Source: Schizochytrium sp. TIO01
Taxonomy: Eukaryota > Sar > Bigyra > Thraustochytrida > Thraustochytriidae
Direction: 5' to 3'
DNA: 64,000 nt
Assembly (NCBI GenBank): GCA_004764695.1
Contig: SMSO01000032.1
Location: 2,568,501-2,632,500, forward strand
Under the pieces are notes generated by a model. It ran no database searches. It was not told where the DNA came from and was given only the letters and a program-made list of their open reading frames with translations. Positions 21,601 to 30,206 of the stretch are shown here, piece after piece; the first letter of the stretch is position 1, and every line of letters starts with the position of its first letter. The translations under genes were made by a program, and so were the position numbers.

Positions 21601-22592
21601 GTGTTCTTCTGAACCAATGGGACCAGGCTGTAGAGCTTGCTCAAGAGTATGAGTTCCCACAAATCGAAGGTCTTCTCGCCAAATATGCTTCGCATCTACT
21701 AGAAAAGGGCGAAAAACTTCAGGCTATTGAGCTTTATCGCCGCGCCCACAAGAGCACCCAAGCTGCAAGCCTTCTAGCAAGTCTAGCACAAGAAGCAGGA
21801 CGCACAAAGGTTAATCCGCTTGATGCAAAGAAACTGCATGTTTTGGCGGCTATGGAGATGGAGGAACTTCGAACGAGGGTTCTCGATACTCAATTAAAGA
21901 CCATGGGCCTTACGCAACAGCCAATGGATAATGAAGACCCCGACGCAGAGTTTGAGCTTGGCACAAAGCGAAAGGGCGCTCGAACTCGTGCAACTATGCA
22001 AATGACCGCTGCTCAGACCACAGCGGCAACTCTCGAAAGTCTGGTACAACATGATGCAGCTACAGGTCAGAACCGCTCTCTGGATAATGCATGGAAAGGA
22101 GCTGAAGGTTACCATCTATTCATGCTTGCGCAGCGCCAACTGTACAATGGTCGTGTTAAAGACGCGTTGATTACATCCCTACAACTTCGCTCCTATGACG
22201 ATGTTCTAGACCCTCGAGATGTGCACTCTCTCATTGCCCTCACCGCCTACCATAATGAGGCTTGGGGCCAATGCTCCAAAGCTTTTGTTGAACTTGAGTC
22301 TCTGAAGAGCTCATCCTGTTCTGCGGAGGATCGGGATGCATTTGCTTCTTTGGCACTCAAAATATTTACTGCAAACCGCCCTGTTGATCCAGCTGACATC
22401 GCAGAAAAGGTAGAGGAGATCGCACAAGGCCATGCCCGCAAGGACCCTATTTGTATGATGTCTGGTAACATCATTGACGAAGATTCAAGTGCTGGCCAAG
22501 TGTACAAGTGTCGTCGTTGCAGTCGTAAGATGCTCGATCGCTATCTTCGTGGCGTAAATAATTGCCCATTGTGCCACATTCAGCTGATGTAA
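18627..22592 (+). CDS. WDR35/IFT121: Intraflagellar transport protein 121 (WDR35 homologue, IFT-A complex)
   Basis: A 1321-residue intronless gene, a little longer than animal WDR35 (about 1180). It opens with MFVFLSKKIAIPNGAKI and then WIACGGENGLLKVLKLE, the characteristic start of IFT121. The first 500 or so residues are WD40-type blades (LAWN..WIACGGENGLLKVL, VVCCVWN..YGLIIVWML, VKDMCWTADGGRI, VQWSPDGRTILFA, SWSSDGSVLAIAG). The second half is alpha-solenoid/TPR (repeats around FAECADYPG-like, AEALYRDIDRKDLAIDL, YYLLEEYNSLEKLV). The C-terminus ends in a zinc-binding cluster, CRRCSRKM...NCPLCH. IFT121 is part of the IFT-A complex, which drives retrograde transport and loads membrane cargo into cilia. 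Its presence shows that the organism makes a flagellum. Converges on CFAP65. Confidence 0.95.
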   Translation: MFVFLSKKIAIPNGAKIHSLAWNASQGWIACGGENGLLKVLKLEVNADSKARGVAAPTNLSMNQTLDGHQGGVVCCVWNKAYRKLTTSDQYGLIIVWMLHRQMWYEEMINNRNKSVVKDMCWTADGGRICIGYADGGVIAGGVDGNRLWAKETGLDLKFVQWSPDGRTILFATEQSKIYIFDQKGNNIGTMPLSVDPHASGSVIGDDENGDNNDYNLDRGIIAVDWYDGTRGHVDIDAPDLAIAFANGYVQITKGLPPLKTKSVRSKPRKTRESKHSEEDPRQEEQTDIGVPNKEGAHTVLIDTGMRLSKASWSSDGSVLAIAGSQSQKLPSGDVRRMCMVQFYSPFGQHLRTLKVPGGRISALTWEGTSLRIALAVDSFIYFANIRQDYRWGYFANTLCYAFTRPDRKDHTVVFWDTHAEEKHVKYVKRLMHVRAAGEHAILTSRGAESVQASKEGAPLIHQYGLILCNSIGSAVDSKVISIEPTFLAMTSQFIVVADEKAIYAWQYRTSGGARMASNTSSVAPVSNSSNPANSALQATLLDVTNAQSSNRSNKAGRERVVHIDIDPSRLCVTGLSVLSNNDKPTGKKAAETRKSLLDLLSRATTDPIACIGVNDRCLVVGRSSGSIHRYTLPHLTLESKVVVRCRPQQLALNSDNTKMSVIDINGVLSIVAFDKAANDGARQLDFERKDTWDMMWASDNPDLMAVMEKTRLYIFRGLEPEEPVLSSGYVCKHENLQIKAVMLDEIMAQPHAPVNDLVVNFPTKSLRDAREMLRTERIEDVAAYIDGHPHPKLWRILAEASLERLEFSIAEKAFVKCADYPGIQLVKTLRLLNDKTKQRAQVASYFERFDEAEALYRDIDRKDLAIDLRMMLGDWFRVKQLIQMSNGVSVGAGDDELMRRVQREIGSYYAARQKWNKAVQYFANAKDPESLIECYYLLEEYNSLEKLVRVIPENSPVLIDIARKFQSVGMSQAACTAYLKAGDVKAAIDCCVLLNQWDQAVELAQEYEFPQIEGLLAKYASHLLEKGEKLQAIELYRRAHKSTQAASLLASLAQEAGRTKVNPLDAKKLHVLAAMEMEELRTRVLDTQLKTMGLTQQPMDNEDPDAEFELGTKRKGARTRATMQMTAAQTTAATLESLVQHDAATGQNRSLDNAWKGAEGYHLFMLAQRQLYNGRVKDALITSLQLRSYDDVLDPRDVHSLIALTAYHNEAWGQCSKAFVELESLKSSSCSAEDRDAFASLALKIFTANRPVDPADIAEKVEEIAQGHARKDPICMMSGNIIDEDSSAGQVYKCRRCSRKMLDRYLRGVNNCPLCHIQLM

Positions 22593-22910
22593 AACCTGCG
22601 GTAACTTTAAAAAGTGAATTGTCTCATATATGTGTGAACGCACTAAATTACATGGTTTCAATTTTCGAACTTTCACCTTTAAAACTTAAACAAAGTTTAC
22701 TACACGCCTCGATTTTCAAGGAAGCCCACTTTATACATATCTGGTTTGAAGTCAGATTCTTGTGCTTGAATATTAATTTTTCTGAAATACACAAGTTCGT
22801 AGGATTTATCGAATGAATACTCAATAGTACATGATATAATATCTAGGGGAGAATTGAATCTGGGAAACGTAGTTCCCATGTTTTTCTAACATTATAAAAT
22901 AGCAATTATA
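22593..22910. other. convergent 3' intergenic spacer
   Basis: AT-rich spacer of about 318 bp between the stop codons of IFT121 and CFAP65. It must hold both polyadenylation regions. No gene was seen. Confidence 0.7.
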
Positions 22911-25900
22911 TTACTCCTCTCTAAACAACATGGTTTGGTGGGATATTAGCGAAATCTCTCCACGAGAGGCTTCTTCAATAAGATTAAGAAGCGTGCTCTC
23001 GAGAGTCATGTGAACCAGTCCTTGGCACGAAGGAGTGAGAAGAGCCTTTATGCATTTTTTATTTGCACTATTCGTTTGTGTGTTCAAAGCATCAACAGGA
23101 GCTTCTCGGAGGCGAAGACCCTTTGCAGTTATTAAATCAACGAATCGTGGAGGCGGCTGCAAAACTTGCTTTTCGAAGGCTTCTTGAATGGTCTTATGCA
23201 TGACAGCCTCGCGAAGCATGTCAACCTTGTTATTTTCGCTTTGATTGTTTTCTTCAGTGAAATGAGTACTTTTAATGAAAGCGGAACTGGCACTTTTTGA
23301 ATCGGAAATGCTTGAAGCAGAAGTGCTTTGACGCTCCCATGTTTCTTGTGTAGGGATAAAAAGATGACCAAAGTCTCCCAAAGTTTTAGCATCCCTCTCT
23401 GTGCAGATTTCTCCTTGAAGTCTGATGTATATACGCTGAGGTGCTTGTAGTGCTGAACCGGCCCTTGGGGAACTCATACTTGTCCCAAGACGTACGTCAC
23501 CAGAGGGGCCCTCATCATGACCATGAAAATCTTCATCAATGATTAGCGTCTGTTCAGAGGTGGAGGAACGATTAAGAGACTTCATGCGTTGATCGTGAGC
23601 AGCTGTTGATCGCCCTACAACGCTTTGGTGCTCGACAGATTGTCTCTTTTTTCTTGAATCACGACAAACGGAAGATGCACGAGACTCGGTCCGAAAAGCA
23701 GAGCCCATCTCTTCCTTGCTTGCCTTCTTGTGAAATTCAGAATCTTTTGCTGTACTTTCACGCACTGACGTGACTACACAAGCTAAATCAGTATCGAGTT
23801 CGAATGGGCGCTCACCAGCATTAGTCTCGAGAATAACCTTGCAAATTGTGAATTCCCCTGGGGCAACTTCCCCATTTGGAGGAACAATCCGGACTATACC
23901 TTGCTCAATAAATGGATGATCTGCGCTCCATGCAAAGGAAATGTCATTTGCAGTATGATTGCGTAGAAAAACAACCCTGGATATTTGTGAGCCAACGGGA
24001 ACTGTTCCGTATTTAAGCAAATCTAAGGACAAAGAAGCTAGTTGCCCTGGTAAAGCCAGCTTTTGACGTTCAGGAGGTTGCTGGCCTCTCATTAAAAGTT
24101 CCGAGGAGGACTCAAGATTCTCTTCATCATGAGGATGAAACCCTTCCCCTACCAATTCAATCTCAACAATCACTCTTTCTTCCGTCTCCGCATCTTGAGC
24201 AGACCCGAAATTGCCTAGCTCGGATGAAACAGAGATTGGCAGCTTGCATTTGTACAATTTCGCTTCGAGAGGGGCAAACATAAATTCCAGTTGGGTACTG
24301 CCACCTCCACCTTGAATTGTTCCGGATGGTGTGAGACAGCGTAGGATAGGGAAGTCATAGTTCTCCTGCATCAAAGTTTGCAGTGCAGTCTCATCAACAG
24401 TAAACGTTGCATTGGATGTTCCAAGGTTGCGAAGCTCTACAAACTGAACTGGCGGATCTCGCATTCCAAGTGGTTGTCGAGCTAGCATGTTACTACGAGC
24501 CACCGGGAAGACACAAGGTGTCATAGAGGAGAGAGTTCGGCCTTCCAGAGCCAAACGGACTTGCTTGCCGTTGACAAGACCTAACAAAACCTCCAGATTG
24601 TGCATACCTCCATACTCCAATACATGATGTCTGTATGAAATACGAAGTGTCACAGCTTCACCAGGGCCAAGGAGGCCTGACCGAGGCAATACTTCAAATA
24701 CACGCTGATCTAGTAAAAATGCCTGTTTCAATTCTGCCTCACAAGGGTCACGAGAGTCAGCCCAAGGTTCAATGTCAATATCTGAGTCGTTAGGAAATTG
24801 CACGTGGAATTCTGCAGGCAATTTCCCTTGATTCTTAAGTTGGAGATGAATGTGTTCTGTTGGTGACATGTGTAGTGCAGGAGTAAATCTAAAGCTTACA
24901 CAGTCAAGCAGCTCCCGCAGTTCGTCCTTACGAGATTTACCCATACCAGGAACAGAAGCACATTGAACAAACTCAACCTCGGCATCGGTGACTGGACTGC
25001 GAAGAATTTTGTTAAGCATAGCAAGGTCAAGTTGTTTCCAGAGCGCTGCCGGGCTTAGTGTAGACCGAGCATCCTCAACCAGCATGCTTGGGTCAGCTGC
25101 AGACCCTGACGCTTTACAAGTAATTCCACTGCCAGAGTCTTCTCCCTTATCTAAACAAGTACATACTATCACAAAATTGAAACGACCACACTTTTGTGGT
25201 ATGAAGGTGAGCTGGATGGGCAATGTTGCTCGCGCTGGAATACGCATTGATCCTGGTGACACCCTGAGATATTCTTGGCGAGTGCCTAAGATATCAAACT
25301 TCACTTCAACTTCGCAATCAGCATGATTTGTTACACCGAGTGACCGCTCCGACGAAGCTTGTGCCAAGACAGTACCAAGATCCACTTGTGAGTTAGAGAA
25401 TTCTACACAAGAAGTTGACCCGGTAGCATGAACAGTGAGAATGGATCGATTCTCGTACAAAATTCCCGGGCTGGGCCAAATACTACGGGAAAAAAGAACG
25501 CAATCCATATCAAACTTTCGTGCTGCGCTAGGCGCAAACGTCCATGTTACAAGTGTGCGCTCGTTTCCTCGAAGCATGCCCCGTTCAGGTTCCACACTTA
25601 GAATTTGTCTGAACCTCTTTGGAATACGCCATTGAAACTCAACAGGGACCCTAGATCGATTTTTAACCGCGACTTGGCGCTGTGAACTCAAACCCAGGCT
25701 CGTGGGCTTGATAAATACACCTTCGATGCTCTGGGATATTTCTCCATCAATTGGTAGGCTTTGAGCATCAGTTACTTCCACATCTGGAAGTCCACAAAAG
25801 CTTGACAAGGCAAGCGTATGCGTGTTGGTCACTGCGCAGTTTAGTTTGCACTTCAGTAGAAATTTGTGCTCACCCACATCTACTGGAGATGTTTTGAGTG

Positions 25901-28199
25901 CAACTAGCTGGAACTGACCTCGCTCGATTTGCCCAACGCGTGGCATCACTGAGAAGATCTCGGTTGGATCTTCTCCAAACTCAAATCTAACTGGGGTGTC
26001 GCCATTGTTCTCGATTACTAGAGTTTGTAGAGCTGACTCACCCAGATGGCATACCGGGAAATCGACAGAGTGCCAATACGAGCTCTTCACATCCTTTGAC
26101 AAGATTTGATCATTTTCACCCTGGCTCCCTGTTGAGGCAGCAGACGAAGTAGCAGAAGTTTTAACTGATTGTGAAGTGGTAGAAAGTGTGGTTTCAGGTA
26201 AGACGAAGCGAACTTTTGGTAAAAAATGTTCAATACCAGGTTGAAATGTATGACCTAACATACGGATTGAAAGGAACCATGGAGGTATGAATGCCTGGTC
26301 TTTCACGAGTCGAAATGTTCTATTCGACTTCAAATGAACATAGGCACTAGCTGTTGCAAAAAAGTACGTGTTGTTCATGCTAGGACGAAAGTGGACCCGG
26401 AATTCAACCGCACGCCCAGGTGCAATATCCTGTGATTCAGGGAAGATAGCAAATGGGGGCTGAACCTTAGCGCCGTCACTTGCTTTCCAATTCACAGTCC
26501 AACTACATGTCACCTTTGCATGATGTCTATTTACAACCCGGAAAATCTTTTTCTCTGTACTGGCGCTCATTGCCGAACTTGCTCCAAAGTCGAGCTCATC
26601 ACTATCAAGAACAATAACCGAATCCGTGGAGGTACGCCTCTTGAAGAGTTGTTCGCATACTTCAAGTTGGCCTTTCGACAGACCGCCACTACAAGCAACA
26701 GTTTGGTCATCTTCGGGAAAAATTTCAAGACCAGAGGAGGTCTCATCTTCTCCACGCAATTCACGATCTTTTGCAACTTCGACAAGGTGCTCTGGAGTTT
26801 CTCTATCCAAACCTGCCAACTCGCGCTTACGATGAGCAATAAGATGTCTAGCAAGTAAGGGCTGAGGGCGGTTTGCTTTGCCTTCAATGCTATCATCATA
26901 ACAGGTTCCGATGAGGTCGAAATAGAGTGGAAGCTGATTTTCAATTACACAGAAAAGTCGTCTGTAGTAATTTCCAACACGTCGAGCATGGAATCGAAGT
27001 GTTACAGCTTTGCTAAGTTTGGCAGGGATCTCTCCCACCGCAGGATCGACAAATTCGAATTCGCCATTTGGGTCTGCAAAGAAATGATATCGGATAGGTT
27101 TCTCAGCATTATTTCTCAGATGTAGTGCACGGGTTGGCATGGAATCAGAACCAAGAATATATTCGCCGAATTGTATACTTTGAGCGTTTTCGCGATCCCC
27201 AATATCCACATCCGGGCCGACACAAACACCCACCAATTCTAGCTGCGCTACATTTCCTCCCGGTGTCTCAATTAGATACGTGTCACAAGAGAACTGGCCT
27301 CGTGCAGTGGGACGGAATCTTACGCTCAGCATAGCCATTGCCCCTGGCTCAATGATTCTTACGTCAGGGCGCACATCAAAAACGGGTGGTAGATCTCGCT
27401 CTACTCGGCGGATACTGAACCGAGCTGGAACAAACGATTGGTTGCGTAACACAATCTCTTTGTCTGCGGTAGCGCCTGGTAGGACTTCGCCAAAGTCGAT
27501 GCGCGGCTCACTGAGAGTGACGTGCGGGTATTTACCAATACCACTAAGTTTGAAAACGACAGGGCTCCGGTCAAGTCCATTTACGTGAAAGAGGGCCTTG
27601 CTCACAACGACACTTGCATCAATTGGTACATATGTTGCAGTAAAAATTTGAGCTTCTGAGATTGTGCCTTGAGTGGGCTCGATTCGAAAAGGTAGCTGAG
27701 TGTCCCAGCGATATTGAACGGGAACTTGTCCTGTATTTTTTACTTCAAATGTTCGCTTTGTTGACTCACTGATAGGACAGAAGCCAAAGTCAAGCATCTC
27801 TGGAACACTCACTGACACGTTGGAGAGTCGAGCACGAATGGGAATATAAAACACCCACTTTAGTTTTTTGTTGCGAATTACGAACTCAATATAATCGTCG
27901 TATGGTTCTACTCTGACAGGGCGAAAGACCACTTGTACAGGTACTGACATGCCAGGGCTAAGTGAAATCACATCGGGGAAATCCATACTAAAGAATGATG
28001 TTTCTGGGGGTTTGTATTTCACTTTAATCGTTTCATTCCCAATATTCTTTAGCACCAAAGTCTTGCAAAACTCGCCACCTGGACTCCATGTACCATCCTC
28101 CCAGAGGAGTTCGTCTCCACAATCCACGCCAAATCTTCGTGCACGTTCTTCGCGGTCATACACAACTGGAGGAAGGCGTTTCGTACCCATTGACGCCAT
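22911..28199 (-). CDS. CFAP65: Cilia- and flagella-associated protein 65 (CFAP65/CCDC108-like), multi-ASH protein
   Basis: A 1762-residue intronless gene made of about ten ASH/MSP-like immunoglobulin-fold repeats, as in CFAP65, hydin and other axonemal central-apparatus proteins. The N-terminal block (about 22-110) has FGVDCGDELLWEDGTWSPGG, then VLKNIG, then FFSMDFPDVISLSPGMS and VVFRPV, which matches the CFAP65 signature better than hydin. Later blocks repeat the DFG...ATxxKxxxLxN...PxxGxIxPG...FxP pattern. The segments VPVEFQWRIP and IEPWADSRDPCEAEL...RVFEVLPRSGLLGPGE also fit CFAP65. The last 300 residues are Ser-rich and divergent. CFAP65 is needed for central-pair and sperm-tail function in animals and algae. 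Animal CFAP65 is about 1900 residues. Its flagellar neighbour IFT121 agrees with the call. The main alternative is another multi-ASH CFAP. Confidence 0.83.
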   Translation of the reverse strand: MASMGTKRLPPVVYDREERARRFGVDCGDELLWEDGTWSPGGEFCKTLVLKNIGNETIKVKYKPPETSFFSMDFPDVISLSPGMSVPVQVVFRPVRVEPYDDYIEFVIRNKKLKWVFYIPIRARLSNVSVSVPEMLDFGFCPISESTKRTFEVKNTGQVPVQYRWDTQLPFRIEPTQGTISEAQIFTATYVPIDASVVVSKALFHVNGLDRSPVVFKLSGIGKYPHVTLSEPRIDFGEVLPGATADKEIVLRNQSFVPARFSIRRVERDLPPVFDVRPDVRIIEPGAMAMLSVRFRPTARGQFSCDTYLIETPGGNVAQLELVGVCVGPDVDIGDRENAQSIQFGEYILGSDSMPTRALHLRNNAEKPIRYHFFADPNGEFEFVDPAVGEIPAKLSKAVTLRFHARRVGNYYRRLFCVIENQLPLYFDLIGTCYDDSIEGKANRPQPLLARHLIAHRKRELAGLDRETPEHLVEVAKDRELRGEDETSSGLEIFPEDDQTVACSGGLSKGQLEVCEQLFKRRTSTDSVIVLDSDELDFGASSAMSASTEKKIFRVVNRHHAKVTCSWTVNWKASDGAKVQPPFAIFPESQDIAPGRAVEFRVHFRPSMNNTYFFATASAYVHLKSNRTFRLVKDQAFIPPWFLSIRMLGHTFQPGIEHFLPKVRFVLPETTLSTTSQSVKTSATSSAASTGSQGENDQILSKDVKSSYWHSVDFPVCHLGESALQTLVIENNGDTPVRFEFGEDPTEIFSVMPRVGQIERGQFQLVALKTSPVDVGEHKFLLKCKLNCAVTNTHTLALSSFCGLPDVEVTDAQSLPIDGEISQSIEGVFIKPTSLGLSSQRQVAVKNRSRVPVEFQWRIPKRFRQILSVEPERGMLRGNERTLVTWTFAPSAARKFDMDCVLFSRSIWPSPGILYENRSILTVHATGSTSCVEFSNSQVDLGTVLAQASSERSLGVTNHADCEVEVKFDILGTRQEYLRVSPGSMRIPARATLPIQLTFIPQKCGRFNFVIVCTCLDKGEDSGSGITCKASGSAADPSMLVEDARSTLSPAALWKQLDLAMLNKILRSPVTDAEVEFVQCASVPGMGKSRKDELRELLDCVSFRFTPALHMSPTEHIHLQLKNQGKLPAEFHVQFPNDSDIDIEPWADSRDPCEAELKQAFLLDQRVFEVLPRSGLLGPGEAVTLRISYRHHVLEYGGMHNLEVLLGLVNGKQVRLALEGRTLSSMTPCVFPVARSNMLARQPLGMRDPPVQFVELRNLGTSNATFTVDETALQTLMQENYDFPILRCLTPSGTIQGGGGSTQLEFMFAPLEAKLYKCKLPISVSSELGNFGSAQDAETEERVIVEIELVGEGFHPHDEENLESSSELLMRGQQPPERQKLALPGQLASLSLDLLKYGTVPVGSQISRVVFLRNHTANDISFAWSADHPFIEQGIVRIVPPNGEVAPGEFTICKVILETNAGERPFELDTDLACVVTSVRESTAKDSEFHKKASKEEMGSAFRTESRASSVCRDSRKKRQSVEHQSVVGRSTAAHDQRMKSLNRSSTSEQTLIIDEDFHGHDEGPSGDVRLGTSMSSPRAGSALQAPQRIYIRLQGEICTERDAKTLGDFGHLFIPTQETWERQSTSASSISDSKSASSAFIKSTHFTEENNQSENNKVDMLREAVMHKTIQEAFEKQVLQPPPRFVDLITAKGLRLREAPVDALNTQTNSANKKCIKALLTPSCQGLVHMTLESTLLNLIEEASRGEISLISHQTMLFREE

Positions 28200-30206
28200 T
28201 TTCGGATTTCAATCAGCCTGCCAGCTATGCATGCGCCACGTGATCTAGTATCCCGTAATGACGATCTTTGCGAGGCGTATGTCTGATTCAAGCGTGGCTC
28301 TGATTGGAATAGCAAAGCTCAATCCTGATTTTCTGAGTACACAACAAGAATCAATAAATCAATCACTCAAGTCAATTGAGTACCTTGTATCCATACACTG
28401 GCAACGTACAGCACTGCGCCTATGACCCTGTGCGTGTGCGCATATGCCTAGAGCTAGCCCGTGCTTGAGTCATTGCAGGCTGCTCCACTCAGGGCACATC
28501 GACTGGGACTTGAGCTTGAAGTGATATGACCGTTGACATAACATATTTTTTTCTTTTTTACAGACTAAAAAGGGCCTAACCTTGGAGAAGAAGTGCGTGC
28601 TTAATTGTAAGTAGCAGATAACAGAGCTAGTGAAGGCCTCGCTCACTCTCATGCTCTGAGTCTGTGGCACGCCACAGCCTACCTAGCAATACAAAGAGCG
28701 GTATTCGGAAAGTCGGAAATTCATGCTATGGTAGTGGTAAAAATAACAAACGACTAGAAATTAACTACTCTCGCTCAAAGGCGTGTACAGTGGTACCCTG
28801 CTCCACTCTAGGTGAGTATTTGCTTCGAGCATACCCTGAGCTAATATATATAGCTCCATGGATTGCAAGTACTGAGTTAGTTTCCCCTCAGATTTCATAT
28901 GTGGAACTCGCAGCAGGATGCAACCCAACGCTCGGATCTGTGCCCTAAGTCAACGAGAACCGTTCGAAAGTAATGCATTGGGTACGAAGTTTTTCCTTGC
29001 CTGCAATATCGTCCCACTTCCCCTTAACACGGTATTTGCAACAACAACAACAACAAGAACAGCAACAACGTGTAACGCAAATCTCAACTCTCAAAATTTA
29101 GAGCTTTGCTAGAGTTCCTTCTGCCAGCCCGTAAAATGCATACACTCCAAAAGTCATTCGACCTCGGTTCCCTTTCAAAGTGCGCAGATCCTTCAAATGC
29201 CAAATACTTCATCGATCGCTCCCAACTCTGTCAATGCCACGCTCCTGAACCTCGTATCCACCAAGTCTGTTATCATACCTCGCTTTGCCATTCTCAACTG
29301 TACTCAATCCTCCAACCGACCTCCGCCGCGTCCTTTAATCTGCGCACCCCCATACTTCAAAATATACGCAGGTCGTGTATTCTTCGGCCCCCTTAGAACC
29401 CCTGCTAATAACAATGAGACGGTCACTGCTATTGTTTACAGTAGGTGGATCCGTACCTCGAAGGTACCAAGAAAAGGGCGACATTTCCGGGATGCAGAAG
29501 TTGTTAGAATCGTCAACGATGTTGGAGTTCGAGTTCTTCGTTGGCAATGGTTGGATTTGGATTCAGGGTTTGGGTTGACTCCGTTGACATCGGTGCAATT
29601 TTGCAGCTTCAGCCTAGCGGTGCCTTGAGACTTCACCACCGAGGTCAAGAATTGGCACTGGCTGGTTTAGTGCTTGGTCGATTGAATGTAAAGTTTACAA
29701 TATAGTAGTGCAGAGGGAATGCGGAGTAACGGATAACGGTGGGATGGCGCGAGTCGAGTCCCAGACGCAGAGTAGCAACGACTGAAGCTTTTGAGACGAA
29801 GCGTGAGTGGGCCGATGGACTAGTTTGGTGGGCTGGATCTTCTAGAGGTCTTCGCCGCCATCTTGCGAGCTGGAGACCTTTCGAGTCCAAGCTGCTTTTA
29901 GCACAGTCGCTGTTCTTGCCTGGAATTGAGGAGTAAAGAGCGCCTTTATGGTCATTGAAAGTGGGTAAGGGAGTAATAAAAGATAGAAATGATGCTGTCA
30001 AAACCGTTCGTTCGCTCGTTCGTTCGTTAACTGGTTGGATCTTGCGTCAGGCCGTGCCGAATGAGAAGTGCTTAGAGTTTTAGATATGTGCATTGGGCAG
30101 CAGGAGGAAGCGTGATAGATTCTTGCTTGTAAAGTATATCCTTAACGCGCCTGCAGAGACCAACGGTGTCTACTTGGGGAGTAGAAGCTGAAGACGCATA
30201 CTGAGA
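28200..30206. other. divergent region between CFAP65 and PX genes
   Basis: A 2.0 kb region between two start codons. It contains a CAA-rich tract (about 29038-29066) and a short GTTC/CGTT array (about 30004-30028) close to the PX gene. A 143-codon plus-strand frame at 29197-29628 and a 118-codon minus-strand frame at 29645-30001 exist, but neither has a recognisable domain or convincing codon pattern. Confidence 0.45.

Noticed and set aside
29197-29628. 143-codon plus-strand frame, and a 118-codon minus-strand frame at 29645-30001
   Set aside because: No recognisable domain, no clear codon pattern and they lie in a promoter region. Could be a small orphan gene, but the sequence gives no support.
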